From positions 1 through 11,143 of the forward strand of contig JALLPB010001121.1 of NCBI GenBank assembly GCA_036939975.1: a stretch of 11,143 nt of DNA. The letters run 5' to 3'. Position 1 is the stretch's first letter. The number at the start of each line of letters is the position of its first letter. Source of the stretch: Cyclostephanos tholiformis. Lineage: Eukaryota; Bacillariophyta; Thalassiosirophyceae; Thalassiosirales; Thalassiosiraceae. Shown here piece by piece: positions 1 through 7,109 of the stretch. The notes beneath the pieces were generated by a model. The model worked only from the letters and a program-made list of their open reading frames with translations, did not search any database and was not told where the DNA came from. The position numbers and the translations under genes were made by a program.

Positions 1-343
1 CCGTATTTTCAGTCCCGTTTCCCCAAAACAAGTTCCGAACGTGTTTCTTCCAGAAGTCGCACCGCCCTTTTAGTGATTGGGCCCACAAAGGTACCATTCA
101 GGCTCATTCTATTGTACTACTAGTGCGAAGTACATCATCTACTACACAGCTTATGTAGATGATCAGAGTCAGAAAAACTCAAGACATCTCATCTCTCTAT
201 CTAGAGTTTGGTTGATATTTCAAACTATCATTAAATAAGTCTCAATCGGCATTACAAAGAGGTCTACCTCCAACAAAAAACAAAACCATATGACTAGATA
301 CATACTGCCGCCTTGCTCTCTACCCTGAGTGTTGACTAATCAT
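1..343. other. 3' flank of gene 1, no gene recognised
   Basis: This is AT-rich sequence downstream of the minus-strand gene that ends at 344. All reading frames I followed on the minus strand are interrupted by stops, and no conserved protein or RNA gene is visible. It contains one short inverted repeat (134-163, listed separately). The outer 60 bases are open in one minus-strand frame but are too short to interpret. Confidence 0.6.
134..163. repeat. 9-bp inverted repeat (potential hairpin)
   Basis: ATCATCTAC at 134-142 is the exact reverse complement of GTAGATGAT at 155-163, separated by 12 bases. It lies about 180 bases beyond the stop codon of the minus-strand gene. It could form a hairpin in an extended 3' UTR, but a stem this short can also arise by chance. 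Confidence 0.4.
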
Positions 344-1687
344 TCAACGATCAAAACTCCTTGAATATGCTGCGTCAAGCTTTTTCGCTACATTCCATCC
401 ATGGTAGATGGGAAAGCTAGCTTTGACAGACAGCACATAGGGGTGTGCTGATAATGCAGCAATTAAAGATGTAACACACGCTGGATTTGATGATGAACTT
501 TCGTAGTGTTTTGCCGGGGGGCCATCAGTTGGGTTCAAGACTAAGTCGTAGCCATTGTACCCCGTTTGGGGCTTGACAAATAACGTAGTGAACATTTCAC
601 TGCAGGCATGCTCAGACTCGATTCCATCCTTAAGAGAATCATGCCAGAATTTGATGCGAGCATTTCCGTTCTCGTACGTATTGCTAATAATTCGCAGCGA
701 TGAGGTCAGGGAGAACATGTCAGACAAAGCAGGGACCCCGATAAGGGATTCATCAATCAAGAACTGTTCAGCTTCGTCGTCCCGCATCGATCTGAGCCAA
801 CCAACTTCGCCCATATCTTGGATATCACCCATCATTTTGTTCACAACATCCAATAGCTGTGCCTCTTCTTTCATCCCTCCCAAACCAGGAGCAAAGTTGA
901 CAGAAATAACTCGTTCCCAGTCATTTATGGCCTCTGTTTCATTCTTCGTCGACGACTTTTTGTCGGGCAATCGACCCTGTCGTTCTCGAAATGGCACGGC
1001 CCAGCCTTGGCTTGATACCTCATCTATGGTTCCATAATGTATCTTTGAAATATCTAGAAGGGGCACGGCAACCAAACTCCCCCGCCCTTCGTAGCTGTTC
1101 AAAACCTGTTGCACTTTGTGAGCCGTGGTAGTCAGAATAAGACACGTCTCATTGTGTGACGAAGAAATTGTTACGGATTGGTCGAACTGTTTGCCAAACA
1201 GCGCGACGATATGTTGGATGCCATTTCTATCCGAATCATGCTGTTTGCGGCCGCATACCAGAAACGGGCATGGATGTGCCTCTAGTGAATGCTCCGTCAC
1301 AGACAACCCCCTATGCCCATCCCTCTTGATTGTTTTCGCCTTACTCCAGGCATGCTGCATGATGTCTTCCCAAACATTATCAGCTGTGATGGATGGATTT
1401 GTATTCAGTTGCAATTCGTTGTCCCTACTGTCAGCGTTATTTTGACCATTCGCTCGTCTTCTCACATTGGACTTTCTGATGTGAATTCTCTGTTGGTCAA
1501 ATGTACCTAACGATTTGGCTTTCCGAGATTCGTCGACGATTCTTACTAGTTCACTATCTAGACTAGTCCGTAGTAGCTGCTGGAATTCACGAAGGTCCAG
1601 CCTGTCATGCATTCCTTCACTCAAAGATGCAACTGATAGTAAGCCTGCTGCGGAGAGAATTATTATGGTGATATTTGATATCATCAT
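344..1687 (-). CDS. Secreted/endomembrane protein, subtilase-pro-region-like C-terminus (unidentified)
   Basis: A 447-residue single-exon protein that I do not recognise with certainty. The start is a double ATG with A at -3. Residues 1-25 form a signal peptide: a hydrophobic ITIIILSAAGLLSVA core followed by small residues and SEG. No ASAFAP-type phenylalanine is seen, so secretion or the endomembrane system is more likely than the plastid. Residues 60-100 are polar and basic. Cysteines occur at 140, 145, 182, 362 and 404, and NET sequons at 179 and 249 are possible glycosylation sites. Residues 404-437 (CVTSLIAALSAHPYVLSV, then PIYHGWNVAKKL) resemble the stretch that precedes the catalytic domain in large protist subtilases. 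That match is recalled by pattern only and is weak. The protein ends there with a TGA and no Asp/His/Ser peptidase motifs follow, so if related it is a stand-alone or truncated form. It is divergent with the GST-like gene at 2180. Reality of the gene is well supported by its length and signal peptide; the function is open. Confidence 0.75.
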   Translation of the reverse strand: MMISNITIIILSAAGLLSVASLSEGMHDRLDLREFQQLLRTSLDSELVRIVDESRKAKSLGTFDQQRIHIRKSNVRRRANGQNNADSRDNELQLNTNPSITADNVWEDIMQHAWSKAKTIKRDGHRGLSVTEHSLEAHPCPFLVCGRKQHDSDRNGIQHIVALFGKQFDQSVTISSSHNETCLILTTTAHKVQQVLNSYEGRGSLVAVPLLDISKIHYGTIDEVSSQGWAVPFRERQGRLPDKKSSTKNETEAINDWERVISVNFAPGLGGMKEEAQLLDVVNKMMGDIQDMGEVGWLRSMRDDEAEQFLIDESLIGVPALSDMFSLTSSLRIISNTYENGNARIKFWHDSLKDGIESEHACSEMFTTLFVKPQTGYNGYDLVLNPTDGPPAKHYESSSSNPACVTSLIAALSAHPYVLSVKASFPIYHGWNVAKKLDAAYSRSFDR

Positions 1688-1826
1688 TGTTGTTTACAGT
1701 TTGCTCTCTGTGTCGTAGAGTCGTAGTTTACGTGAAGTTGCGTAAGAGAGAGAGGCTTTTGGGGGAGTGCTTGATGAATAAAACTGGGGGACGAAGGCAG
1801 AGGACGTGTGGAACGTTTGGTAACAA

Positions 1827-1847
1827 CGGCGGCGGCGGCGGGCGGCG
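1827..1847. repeat. CGG microsatellite
   Basis: Five tandem CGG triplets at 1827-1841 continue as an imperfect GCGGCG tail. They stand out as GC-rich in an otherwise mixed intergenic region. A simple repeat of this kind may vary in length between strains. Confidence 0.7.
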
Positions 1848-2011
1848 TGAACGATGGCGTGGATGTGTTAGGGCTGGCGCGAGGTGTCTCTTGCTGAAGA
1901 GAACTGTGTTTCTTGAAATATTGAATTTTGGTCCTTGCTCAACGCCTTCCGATCTAAAGAGGAATCAGTAAAGAGCATCGTAACTCTTTATCAAATAATA
2001 TTACTAAAATA

Positions 2012-2033
2012 CTACTAGGTAGGTACTTAGTAG
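2012..2033. promoter_or_regulatory. GGTAGGTAC site within short palindrome
   Basis: GGTAGGTAC lies at 2018-2026, flanked by CTACTA at 2012-2017 and its reverse complement TAGTAG at 2028-2033. It is about 155 bases upstream of the GST-like start codon. The same nonamer recurs at 6649-6657 and 10925-10933, each time in a 5' intergenic region. A role as a transcription factor site is inference. Confidence 0.4.
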
Positions 2034-2179
2034 ATAGTTATCCACCACAACCAGCGGAATTACATACAGTCGTATCTAAAAGAGAAATAACCGACATGGC
2101 TATGTGGTGTCTGAGAAGCGGTCTGGAGCGGTAGAGAGATACAAGATACAAGGTCAGTCGTCGTTGCCTTCGCCTTACC

Positions 2180-3904
2180 ATGAGATCCCCACCCTACTAT
2201 TGCATCCTGCTGATCCGCTTATTTGATGGCTCCTATTCATTTCCATCATCACCCCCTAGCGTAGGGCTATCTGGTAGCCGCCGCACGTCAAGCTTTTCAA
2301 TCTACGCCTTAAATTCAATGAAGTCTCTTTTCGGCAACGTTGTGTCCTCGATCTCTAATATCCAGCAACAAGGAATGACTAACGTTCCTTCTGATAGAAT
2401 GGATGAACTTCAGGAGCTTACCATCAGAGCGCTTTCTTCCCACAATGTTGGGTCCTGGGATGAAATCCGCTCATCGCTTCGGGCCAAGCAGACCCCAGAG
2501 GAACAGAATTTCCGCAATAATTTAAGCAAGGGATACGGAAAGCCATCTCCTCTGCACAGTTTGCGATTGTTTGACGAATCTAACGACGAAAGAGATGTCA
2601 GGGTAACTTTGTTTAGAGACAGCGCGTCATGGTGTCCATATTGTCAAAAAGTTTGGATGACGCTCGAATTCAAGCGGATCCCTTACCGCATTGAGAAGGT
2701 CAATATGCGATGTTACGGAGAAAAGCCAGCTTCGTTTCTCCGCATGCAGCCCAGTGGCAATATTCCAGTTGCCATAATTGATGGAATTACGTACAATCAG
2801 AGCAACGATATCATGTATGCCCTTGAGGAAGCTTTTCCGGAACACGAACAACTCGTTCCCAATGATCCCAAGGAGAGGACGAAGGCTCAGGAATTACTTC
2901 GATTGGAACGATCTCTTTTTTCAGCATGGATGTCATGGCTAACATCTCGTGATAGCCCCGACGGAAGACTGCGCTATAATTTCGTTTCGTTGTTAAATGA
3001 GGTAGAATCTGAGTTATCGGCGACAAAAGGCGGATTCTTCCTTGGTGAAAGAGCATCCGTGGTGGATTTCATGTTTGCACCCTTTTTGGAGAGAATGTGT
3101 GCTTCGATGCTTTATTTCAAGGGCTTTCAGATTCGTGTGGTTCCTAGCGAGATGACAACTTTTCCAGCAGTGAATGAATGGTGTGTTTAATCATGCGCTG
3201 GTATTATCCATTTATCTAGAAGAAACAACGTTTCTTAACACTCGCTCACAATTTGCCAATGACATCACAGGTTTGATGCAATGGAAACTCTTGACTCCTA
3301 CCAGCTCACAAAATCCGATTATTATACTCACTGTTGGGACCTCCCACCGCAATTAGGGGGATGTGTTTCAGAGGCTGGTTCCAAGCCATTCCAAAACGCA
3401 ATCAATGGCATATTGCCCGGAAGCTGGCATCTCCCCCTTTCTCCAAATAATGGAGGGCTCGAGCCTGATTGGGCTTGGGCCGGAAATGATGATGCTGCAA
3501 AGCGTGAGGCGTTGGAGCGTATTTCGGCGAACTACGAGGCAATAGTGGCATTTGCATCACGAGGGGCGGGCAGCGCAGGATTTCCACGGTACGGTGCTCC
3601 GTTGGCTGATCCAAATGCGGTTTCAAACAAATCAATCCAACCGTTTGTGGATGCAGCAATGAAAATAATAGCTGAAAAATTGATCGAAGAGGAACACAAT
3701 GGGTCCAAAGCAGAGGAAGCCATGAAAGCCTTGGCATCTCTTTTGATGAATGAAGGAGGGAAGGAAATTGTTGATGATATCGCTTTAAGCCTGGCGTACT
3801 TGAGAGATAGAGTCGGAGTTCCCAGAGATATGCGTTTGCCAGCGGCACGGCAATTGCGTACTCACTTGAATTGGGCCGCGGGCATTCTAAATTCTTCACA
3901 ATGA
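2180..3904 (+). CDS. Plastid-targeted glutathione S-transferase-like protein with CPYC site (join 2180-3180, 3271-3904)
   Basis: Removing a 90-base GT-AG intron gives a continuous 544-residue protein; the split tryptophan codon restores NEW-FDAMETL. The ATG at 2180 has A at -3. Residues 1-20 form a signal peptide ending G-S-Y-S, with F21 next. With the Ser/Arg-rich segment that follows (to about 45), this is a bipartite diatom plastid presequence. Residues 140-225 are a thioredoxin-fold GST N-terminal domain: beta strand VTLF, then active site C152-P-Y-C155, the N-I-P-V turn with the conserved cis-proline (P196), and a glutathione-contact segment around NQSNDI (206-211). Residues 233-340 are the helical GST C-terminal domain, including the VDFMFAPFLERM helix. 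About 200 further residues, ending near YLRDRVGVPRDMRLPAARQL, exceed ordinary GST length (200-250) and look like a conserved extension. The dithiol CPYC resembles glutaredoxins and suggests thiol transferase/reductase rather than classical conjugating activity; this is inference. The gene converges on the Omp85-family gene at 4102. Confidence 0.85.
3181..3270 (+). other. Intron of the GST-like gene
   Basis: The donor GTGTGT follows ...GAATG at 3180, and the acceptor CACAG ends at 3270. Splicing joins TG and G into a tryptophan codon and reads into FDAMETL in the downstream open frame. Without splicing, translation stops after two codons (TAA at 3188-3190). A length of 90 bases fits short diatom introns. 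Confidence 0.85.
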
Positions 3905-4101
3905 ACTTCTTAAAAATGATCTAGATAGTATGTTTTAGCCCACAAACATATTGTTCTTTCCTCATGCTTCGTTGCTAATCGCTGCGGTATTTATGAAACA
4001 CGACGACGAAATAGACGTTCATTTAATTAATTGTGTACTAGTATGTCTTGGTAATGATTGACTAGTCTTTTTACACTCTTTGTTGTGTTTCAACTTCGGA
4101 A
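3905..4101. other. Convergent 3' intergenic region
   Basis: These 197 AT-rich bases separate two stop codons and must hold the 3' UTRs and polyadenylation sites of the GST-like gene and the Omp85-family gene. No hairpin or additional reading frame stands out. The spacing makes overlapping 3' ends possible. Confidence 0.5.
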
Positions 4102-6603
4102 TCAATTATGGCCAATGCCAAAGAATAGCCCTTTAGTCCCATGCTCTGTAAGGCAGGCGTCGACCTTCAGAGGGATCCCTTGTACAACTTTTCTTAAGCC
4201 GATACCCAAGCTGGAATGTCGAGAAGACTCCACTGACAAACCTCCGTGGCCAGAGGATTGCAAATTCGAATGTACCGGTTGTGCGTGGGAAACACACCAA
4301 TCCCCAAACAAAACAATATTTCCACTACCAATTATTGACGATGAAACTAAGCGCTCGAAAGGTATGCGAACCTCAACAGTTCCCGATATTGCGTTCGATA
4401 CAGCAATAGGTGGCCGATAGTAATCATTGCCTTGACCTTCGACTATCTTTTTCAGAGATTGAAACATACTTTTTTCGTATTCTTTTTCTTGCGCTGGAAT
4501 TTTCATGGGTGATGTTTGATAATTGTATTTGTATCCCCTTATTCGAGAGGAGAGCCCTAAGATAATTGCTTCGTGTCTCGGCAGATGTCTGGAAGATGCA
4601 GAAGCAACATGTCGGATCGCCAAATCTATTACAGGGATAGAATCTTTTACTCTGCTCAATGGCATGATTTGCTGAGATGTGATGGTCCCAGTGGCATACG
4701 GAAGAGAACCTGAATCATCAACATTCACATGTTTACCAACAGAATTCCATTTTCGACCGGCGGTAGCAATAGCGGTAACTGTGGATCTTACGTGCCGGGA
4801 CGATAATTTCCAAGTCCTTTGTTCACCAAAGTCGGCTGAAATGCATCCAATGTACTGTGCACAATCGTTTTGTGTAAACGTGTCTACCCGCTCAAACCTT
4901 GCTGATACTGCTTTTGGTAATGCACATGAATAACATGATTGTGGAAACCGTAACTTCGTTGTAATTCCTGTTCTAAAGGCACTGTCTTCCTCATTTGAAT
5001 ACCCGCAAACTTTCGATTGATCCTTGAACTCATCAACATCTCCTTTGTCATCTTCTATTTTTTCACTAACGTCTACATAATCGCGGAATACTTCTATGTC
5101 ATATCCTGCAGTACTACTACCAAGATAATCATCTTTGATGGTCATTCTCCAGTTTATGGGTCCAGATGAAAACACATTTTTCCATTTTTTGTCACAGTTC
5201 AGAAGGCGACTCTTCCCCTTCCTAATGTTCACCGTAGCAACTTCGCCACCTCCAAGTGCATTGTCGTGCTTTAAATCCAACTCGCCCTCCCAGCGATCAG
5301 AGTATAACGATTTTGTGACGCCATATTCAAGTGAAACATATGGCTTGTTTTCGGTTGCAACGATTTCTAGCTCTACTGAATCTTGTGCGGTTGGAAGGGG
5401 TCGTAAAGCGTGGATAGCGGAGAAAATTGGAGGATGCTGTAGTTTGCCCCCTCCTACTACGGCGACGCTTCCGGGGGATGCGACTAGCCGCGACCAAACT
5501 TCTGGAAGTATACAGAAATGAGATCCGGGAACTAGATTCAGCATTCTAGCAATTTTAGATGGCCTCGTTCGACCTGATACTATTCTGTATGTTTGCTGAT
5601 CAGATTGTGATCGATCGGATGATGACTGTAATGGAAGAGAAATAACGTTTTCTTTGTCCCCTGCATCATCACAACTCATTTTCTCAACGAACCGTATATG
5701 CAGCAACGAAGAATTTTTTTGACTAGGCCGCCTTGCCAGTTTCACCTCTCTAACTTTCAATTCCACATGGCCTCCTCCATCGTTGGCCTTCTCTTCAGAT
5801 GAAGGAACAAGAGTAGCACCTGTGACACAGTTCATAACATATCCATGTTCCAAGTATAAGCGATTTATCATATCCGCTGTTACCTCTAACGATTTGGGAG
5901 TTAACGCACCACCAATCAAATTGGCTTCTTTCGCACACCTAGTAACGTCATCCGGAGGCAGGAGTTCGGAGCCGGGTGCCGAGACAGATCGAACAACTGT
6001 TGATGACAATACTTTCTGCTGTCTTTTCAGTTTAGACTTAATTGATTGGTCATTCACGATTCCCTGGAATGGATTTGAAGGCAGACTATTACGTAGTGCT
6101 GATGTAGCAATTCTAAACGGTGAGATTAGTATTGTAAGCGAATTTTTGATAGATGTTCCCACTGATTTCTTTTTTTCCATACAGGCTTTTTCAGATGGTG
6201 CTTTGTCGGTTTGTATGGGATTCAATGTGATCTCGTTTGACTCCTGAAAGTTGTGGTTCAATTTCGCCTCGTCCTCGCCAGTGGCGTCGCGATTAACATC
6301 TGTTTCTTCGGAGTCGGCTGAGACGGCTAGTTTCAATGCAGTCATACCAATGTGCGTGTCCTCATCTCCATCGTCGCAAAACCGGTTGAAACTGGTCGGC
6401 GGAGTTTTGCGTCCTCCACCATTATTATTGCATCCTCCACCCAGAATGTTATTGGACGGTGGATTCAGCGCACATCGTCGAAAGGAAAAGGATAGAAATG
6501 CATCACACTCAACCCGGCTTTGGAGGATCATGGATGCAAGAACGATGTAGATAAAGACATTTCGGAGCCGATACCGGGAGTCGGAAGGGTTGGTAGCAGT
6601 CAT
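4102..6603 (-). CDS. Omp85: Omp85/Toc75-family outer envelope beta-barrel protein, plastid-targeted
   Basis: An 833-residue single-exon protein. An in-frame TAG lies immediately upstream of the start ATG, which fixes the start unless an upstream exon exists. Residues about 14-35 are a signal peptide ending V-E-C-D-A, followed by F36-L-S-F: an ASAFAP-type plastid signal with a Phe/Arg-rich transit segment. Residues 45-200 are low-complexity (Gly/Asn, then acidic). Residues about 215-290 look like a POTRA domain: GGALTP...LEVTADMINRLYLEHGYV, then a beta strand ELKVREVKL. Residues 335-415 look like a second POTRA (YRIVSGRTRPSKIARMLNLVPG ... DSVELEIVATE). The beta-barrel starts near PYVSLEYGVTKSLYSDRWEGE (421 on). 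It includes the lid-loop motif R689-G690-Y691, matching the V/I-R-G-F/Y of the family, and ends GLRKVVQGIPLKVD...GLFFGIG. Omp85 proteins insert or translocate beta-barrel/precursor proteins; a diatom homologue is known in the membrane equivalent to the red algal plastid's outer envelope. The C-terminus ends GHN instead of the usual terminal aromatic. Family assignment is strong; the exact paralogue (Toc75 or OEP80 type) is not resolved. Confidence 0.85.
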   Translation of the reverse strand: MTATNPSDSRYRLRNVFIYIVLASMILQSRVECDAFLSFSFRRCALNPPSNNILGGGCNNNGGGRKTPPTSFNRFCDDGDEDTHIGMTALKLAVSADSEETDVNRDATGEDEAKLNHNFQESNEITLNPIQTDKAPSEKACMEKKKSVGTSIKNSLTILISPFRIATSALRNSLPSNPFQGIVNDQSIKSKLKRQQKVLSSTVVRSVSAPGSELLPPDDVTRCAKEANLIGGALTPKSLEVTADMINRLYLEHGYVMNCVTGATLVPSSEEKANDGGGHVELKVREVKLARRPSQKNSSLLHIRFVEKMSCDDAGDKENVISLPLQSSSDRSQSDQQTYRIVSGRTRPSKIARMLNLVPGSHFCILPEVWSRLVASPGSVAVVGGGKLQHPPIFSAIHALRPLPTAQDSVELEIVATENKPYVSLEYGVTKSLYSDRWEGELDLKHDNALGGGEVATVNIRKGKSRLLNCDKKWKNVFSSGPINWRMTIKDDYLGSSTAGYDIEVFRDYVDVSEKIEDDKGDVDEFKDQSKVCGYSNEEDSAFRTGITTKLRFPQSCYSCALPKAVSARFERVDTFTQNDCAQYIGCISADFGEQRTWKLSSRHVRSTVTAIATAGRKWNSVGKHVNVDDSGSLPYATGTITSQQIMPLSRVKDSIPVIDLAIRHVASASSRHLPRHEAIILGLSSRIRGYKYNYQTSPMKIPAQEKEYEKSMFQSLKKIVEGQGNDYYRPPIAVSNAISGTVEVRIPFERLVSSSIIGSGNIVLFGDWCVSHAQPVHSNLQSSGHGGLSVESSRHSSLGIGLRKVVQGIPLKVDACLTEHGTKGLFFGIGHN

Positions 6604-6648
6604 CTAGAGGTTAGAGACATGAGGTCGCCTATGATAGCATAGTAGTAT

Positions 6649-6657
6649 GGTAGGTAC
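6649..6657 (+). promoter_or_regulatory. GGTAGGTAC site
   Basis: This is the second copy of the nonamer, 46-54 bases upstream of the minus-strand Omp85-family start codon. It therefore sits close to the expected transcription start of that gene. Its function is inferred only from its recurrence in all three 5' intergenic regions. Confidence 0.4.
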
Positions 6658-6793
6658 TTTTCGATCAGGTCAGTCAGTTTAATTAGTACGTATGGTAGCG
6701 ATATTCCTTTCTCGCGATTGCCTTAAACTGCGTATTACCAAAACTGCGTACCCTACGGTACTTACGTACACATACGGAACTATTATTTCATAA

Positions 6794-7003
6794 TGAGGTT
6801 GAGGGAAATGAGGGGGAAGCTCCCTAAAATTATGTTACACTATTATTTTGTTACACTTGTTACACTGTGAATAGGTAGTATGTTACTAATGTGTAAATTA
6901 TGAAACTAACGTAATGAAAATCATACTACTAATACTCCTCAGAATCANCACTATGATAGTTGTTTTAGACATAGAGTGGTTTTAGCTTATTCCCTCAACC
7001 TCA
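6794..7003. mobile_element. Candidate MITE with 14-bp terminal inverted repeats and TA flanks
   Basis: TGAGGTTGAGGGAA at 6794-6807 is the exact reverse complement of 6990-7003. One base beyond each end lies a TA dinucleotide (6791-6792 and 7005-7006), consistent with a TA target-site duplication. The similarity continues loosely inward, with AAGCT and TAAAA words in the same order on both arms. The interior is AT-rich and non-coding, with an 8-bp inverted repeat (GTAGTATG at 6875-6882, CATACTAC at 6922-6929) and three TGTTACACT copies. About 210 bp, paired ends and no open frame fit a non-autonomous element mobilised in trans. Only one copy is visible, so this remains a candidate. It contains one ambiguous base (6948). 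Confidence 0.55.
6833..6866 (+). repeat. Three copies of TGTTACACT
   Basis: Exact copies start at 6833, 6849 and 6858; the last two are directly adjacent. They lie inside the candidate MITE, where subterminal short repeats are common in elements recognised by a transposase. A related word, TGTTACTAATGTGTAA, follows at 6881. Confidence 0.6.
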
Positions 7004-7109
7004 ATAGGTCGTAGAGGAGATTACCCACAGACAGCCACGGCACAGAGCACCGGGGAAACGGAACGTCCCGCAATGCTGCGATTTTCAGGTGAGGGGAGAA
7101 TCGGCAACC

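Larger units (their letters stand above)
1688..2179. promoter_or_regulatory. Divergent intergenic promoter between genes 1 and 2
   Basis: These 492 bases separate two genes transcribed away from each other, so both promoters must lie here. Visible elements are a CGG run at 1827-1847, an AT-rich stretch at 1980-2010, and the nonamer GGTAGGTAC at 2018-2026, which sits between the inverted arms CTACTA (2012-2017) and TAGTAG (2028-2033). No clear TATA box was identified. The plus-strand frame open at 1675-1971 is arginine- and glycine-rich and is judged non-coding. Confidence 0.6.
6604..7109. promoter_or_regulatory. Divergent intergenic promoter between genes 3 and 4, with inserted repeat
   Basis: These 506 bases lie between two divergent starts. 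The left part (6604-6790) is rich in GTAC and TACGTA words and carries GGTAGGTAC at 6649-6657, about 46 bases upstream of the Omp85-family start. The middle (6794-7003) is a candidate MITE, listed separately. The right part (7004-7109) is the GC-richer leader of gene 4, including an out-of-frame ATG at 7073. Confidence 0.55.

Noticed and set aside
1..60. Minus-strand open stretch at the left edge containing G-E-T-G-L, as a possible subtilase Asp-motif exon of gene 1
   Set aside because: It is only 20-odd codons, key residues differ from the usual D-T-G, and no good donor exists before the gene 1 stop. It was kept only as a reason to look left of the window.
555..1037. Plus-strand open frames inside gene 1 (also 1125-1445)
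   Set aside because: These are shadows of the 447-codon minus-strand gene, which has a proper signal peptide and start context.
1675..1971. Plus-strand open frame of 98 codons in the gene 1/2 promoter
   Set aside because: It is Arg/Gly-rich across the CGG repeat, overlaps the gene 1 start, and has no domain or favourable start context.
3402..3899. Minus-strand open frame opposite exon 2 of the GST-like gene
   Set aside because: Exon 2 on the plus strand joins exon 1 in frame and has a conserved-looking C-terminal block; the antisense frame shows none.
6833..6866. TGTTACACT repeats as a CRISPR array
   Set aside because: The units are 9 bases with no spacers of constant length, in a eukaryotic intergenic region.
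7089..7109. GTG at 7089 as the start of gene 4
   Set aside because: A nuclear eukaryotic gene is expected to use ATG, and an ATG with A at -3 lies 21 bases downstream in the same frame. GTGAGG here looks more like a splice donor.
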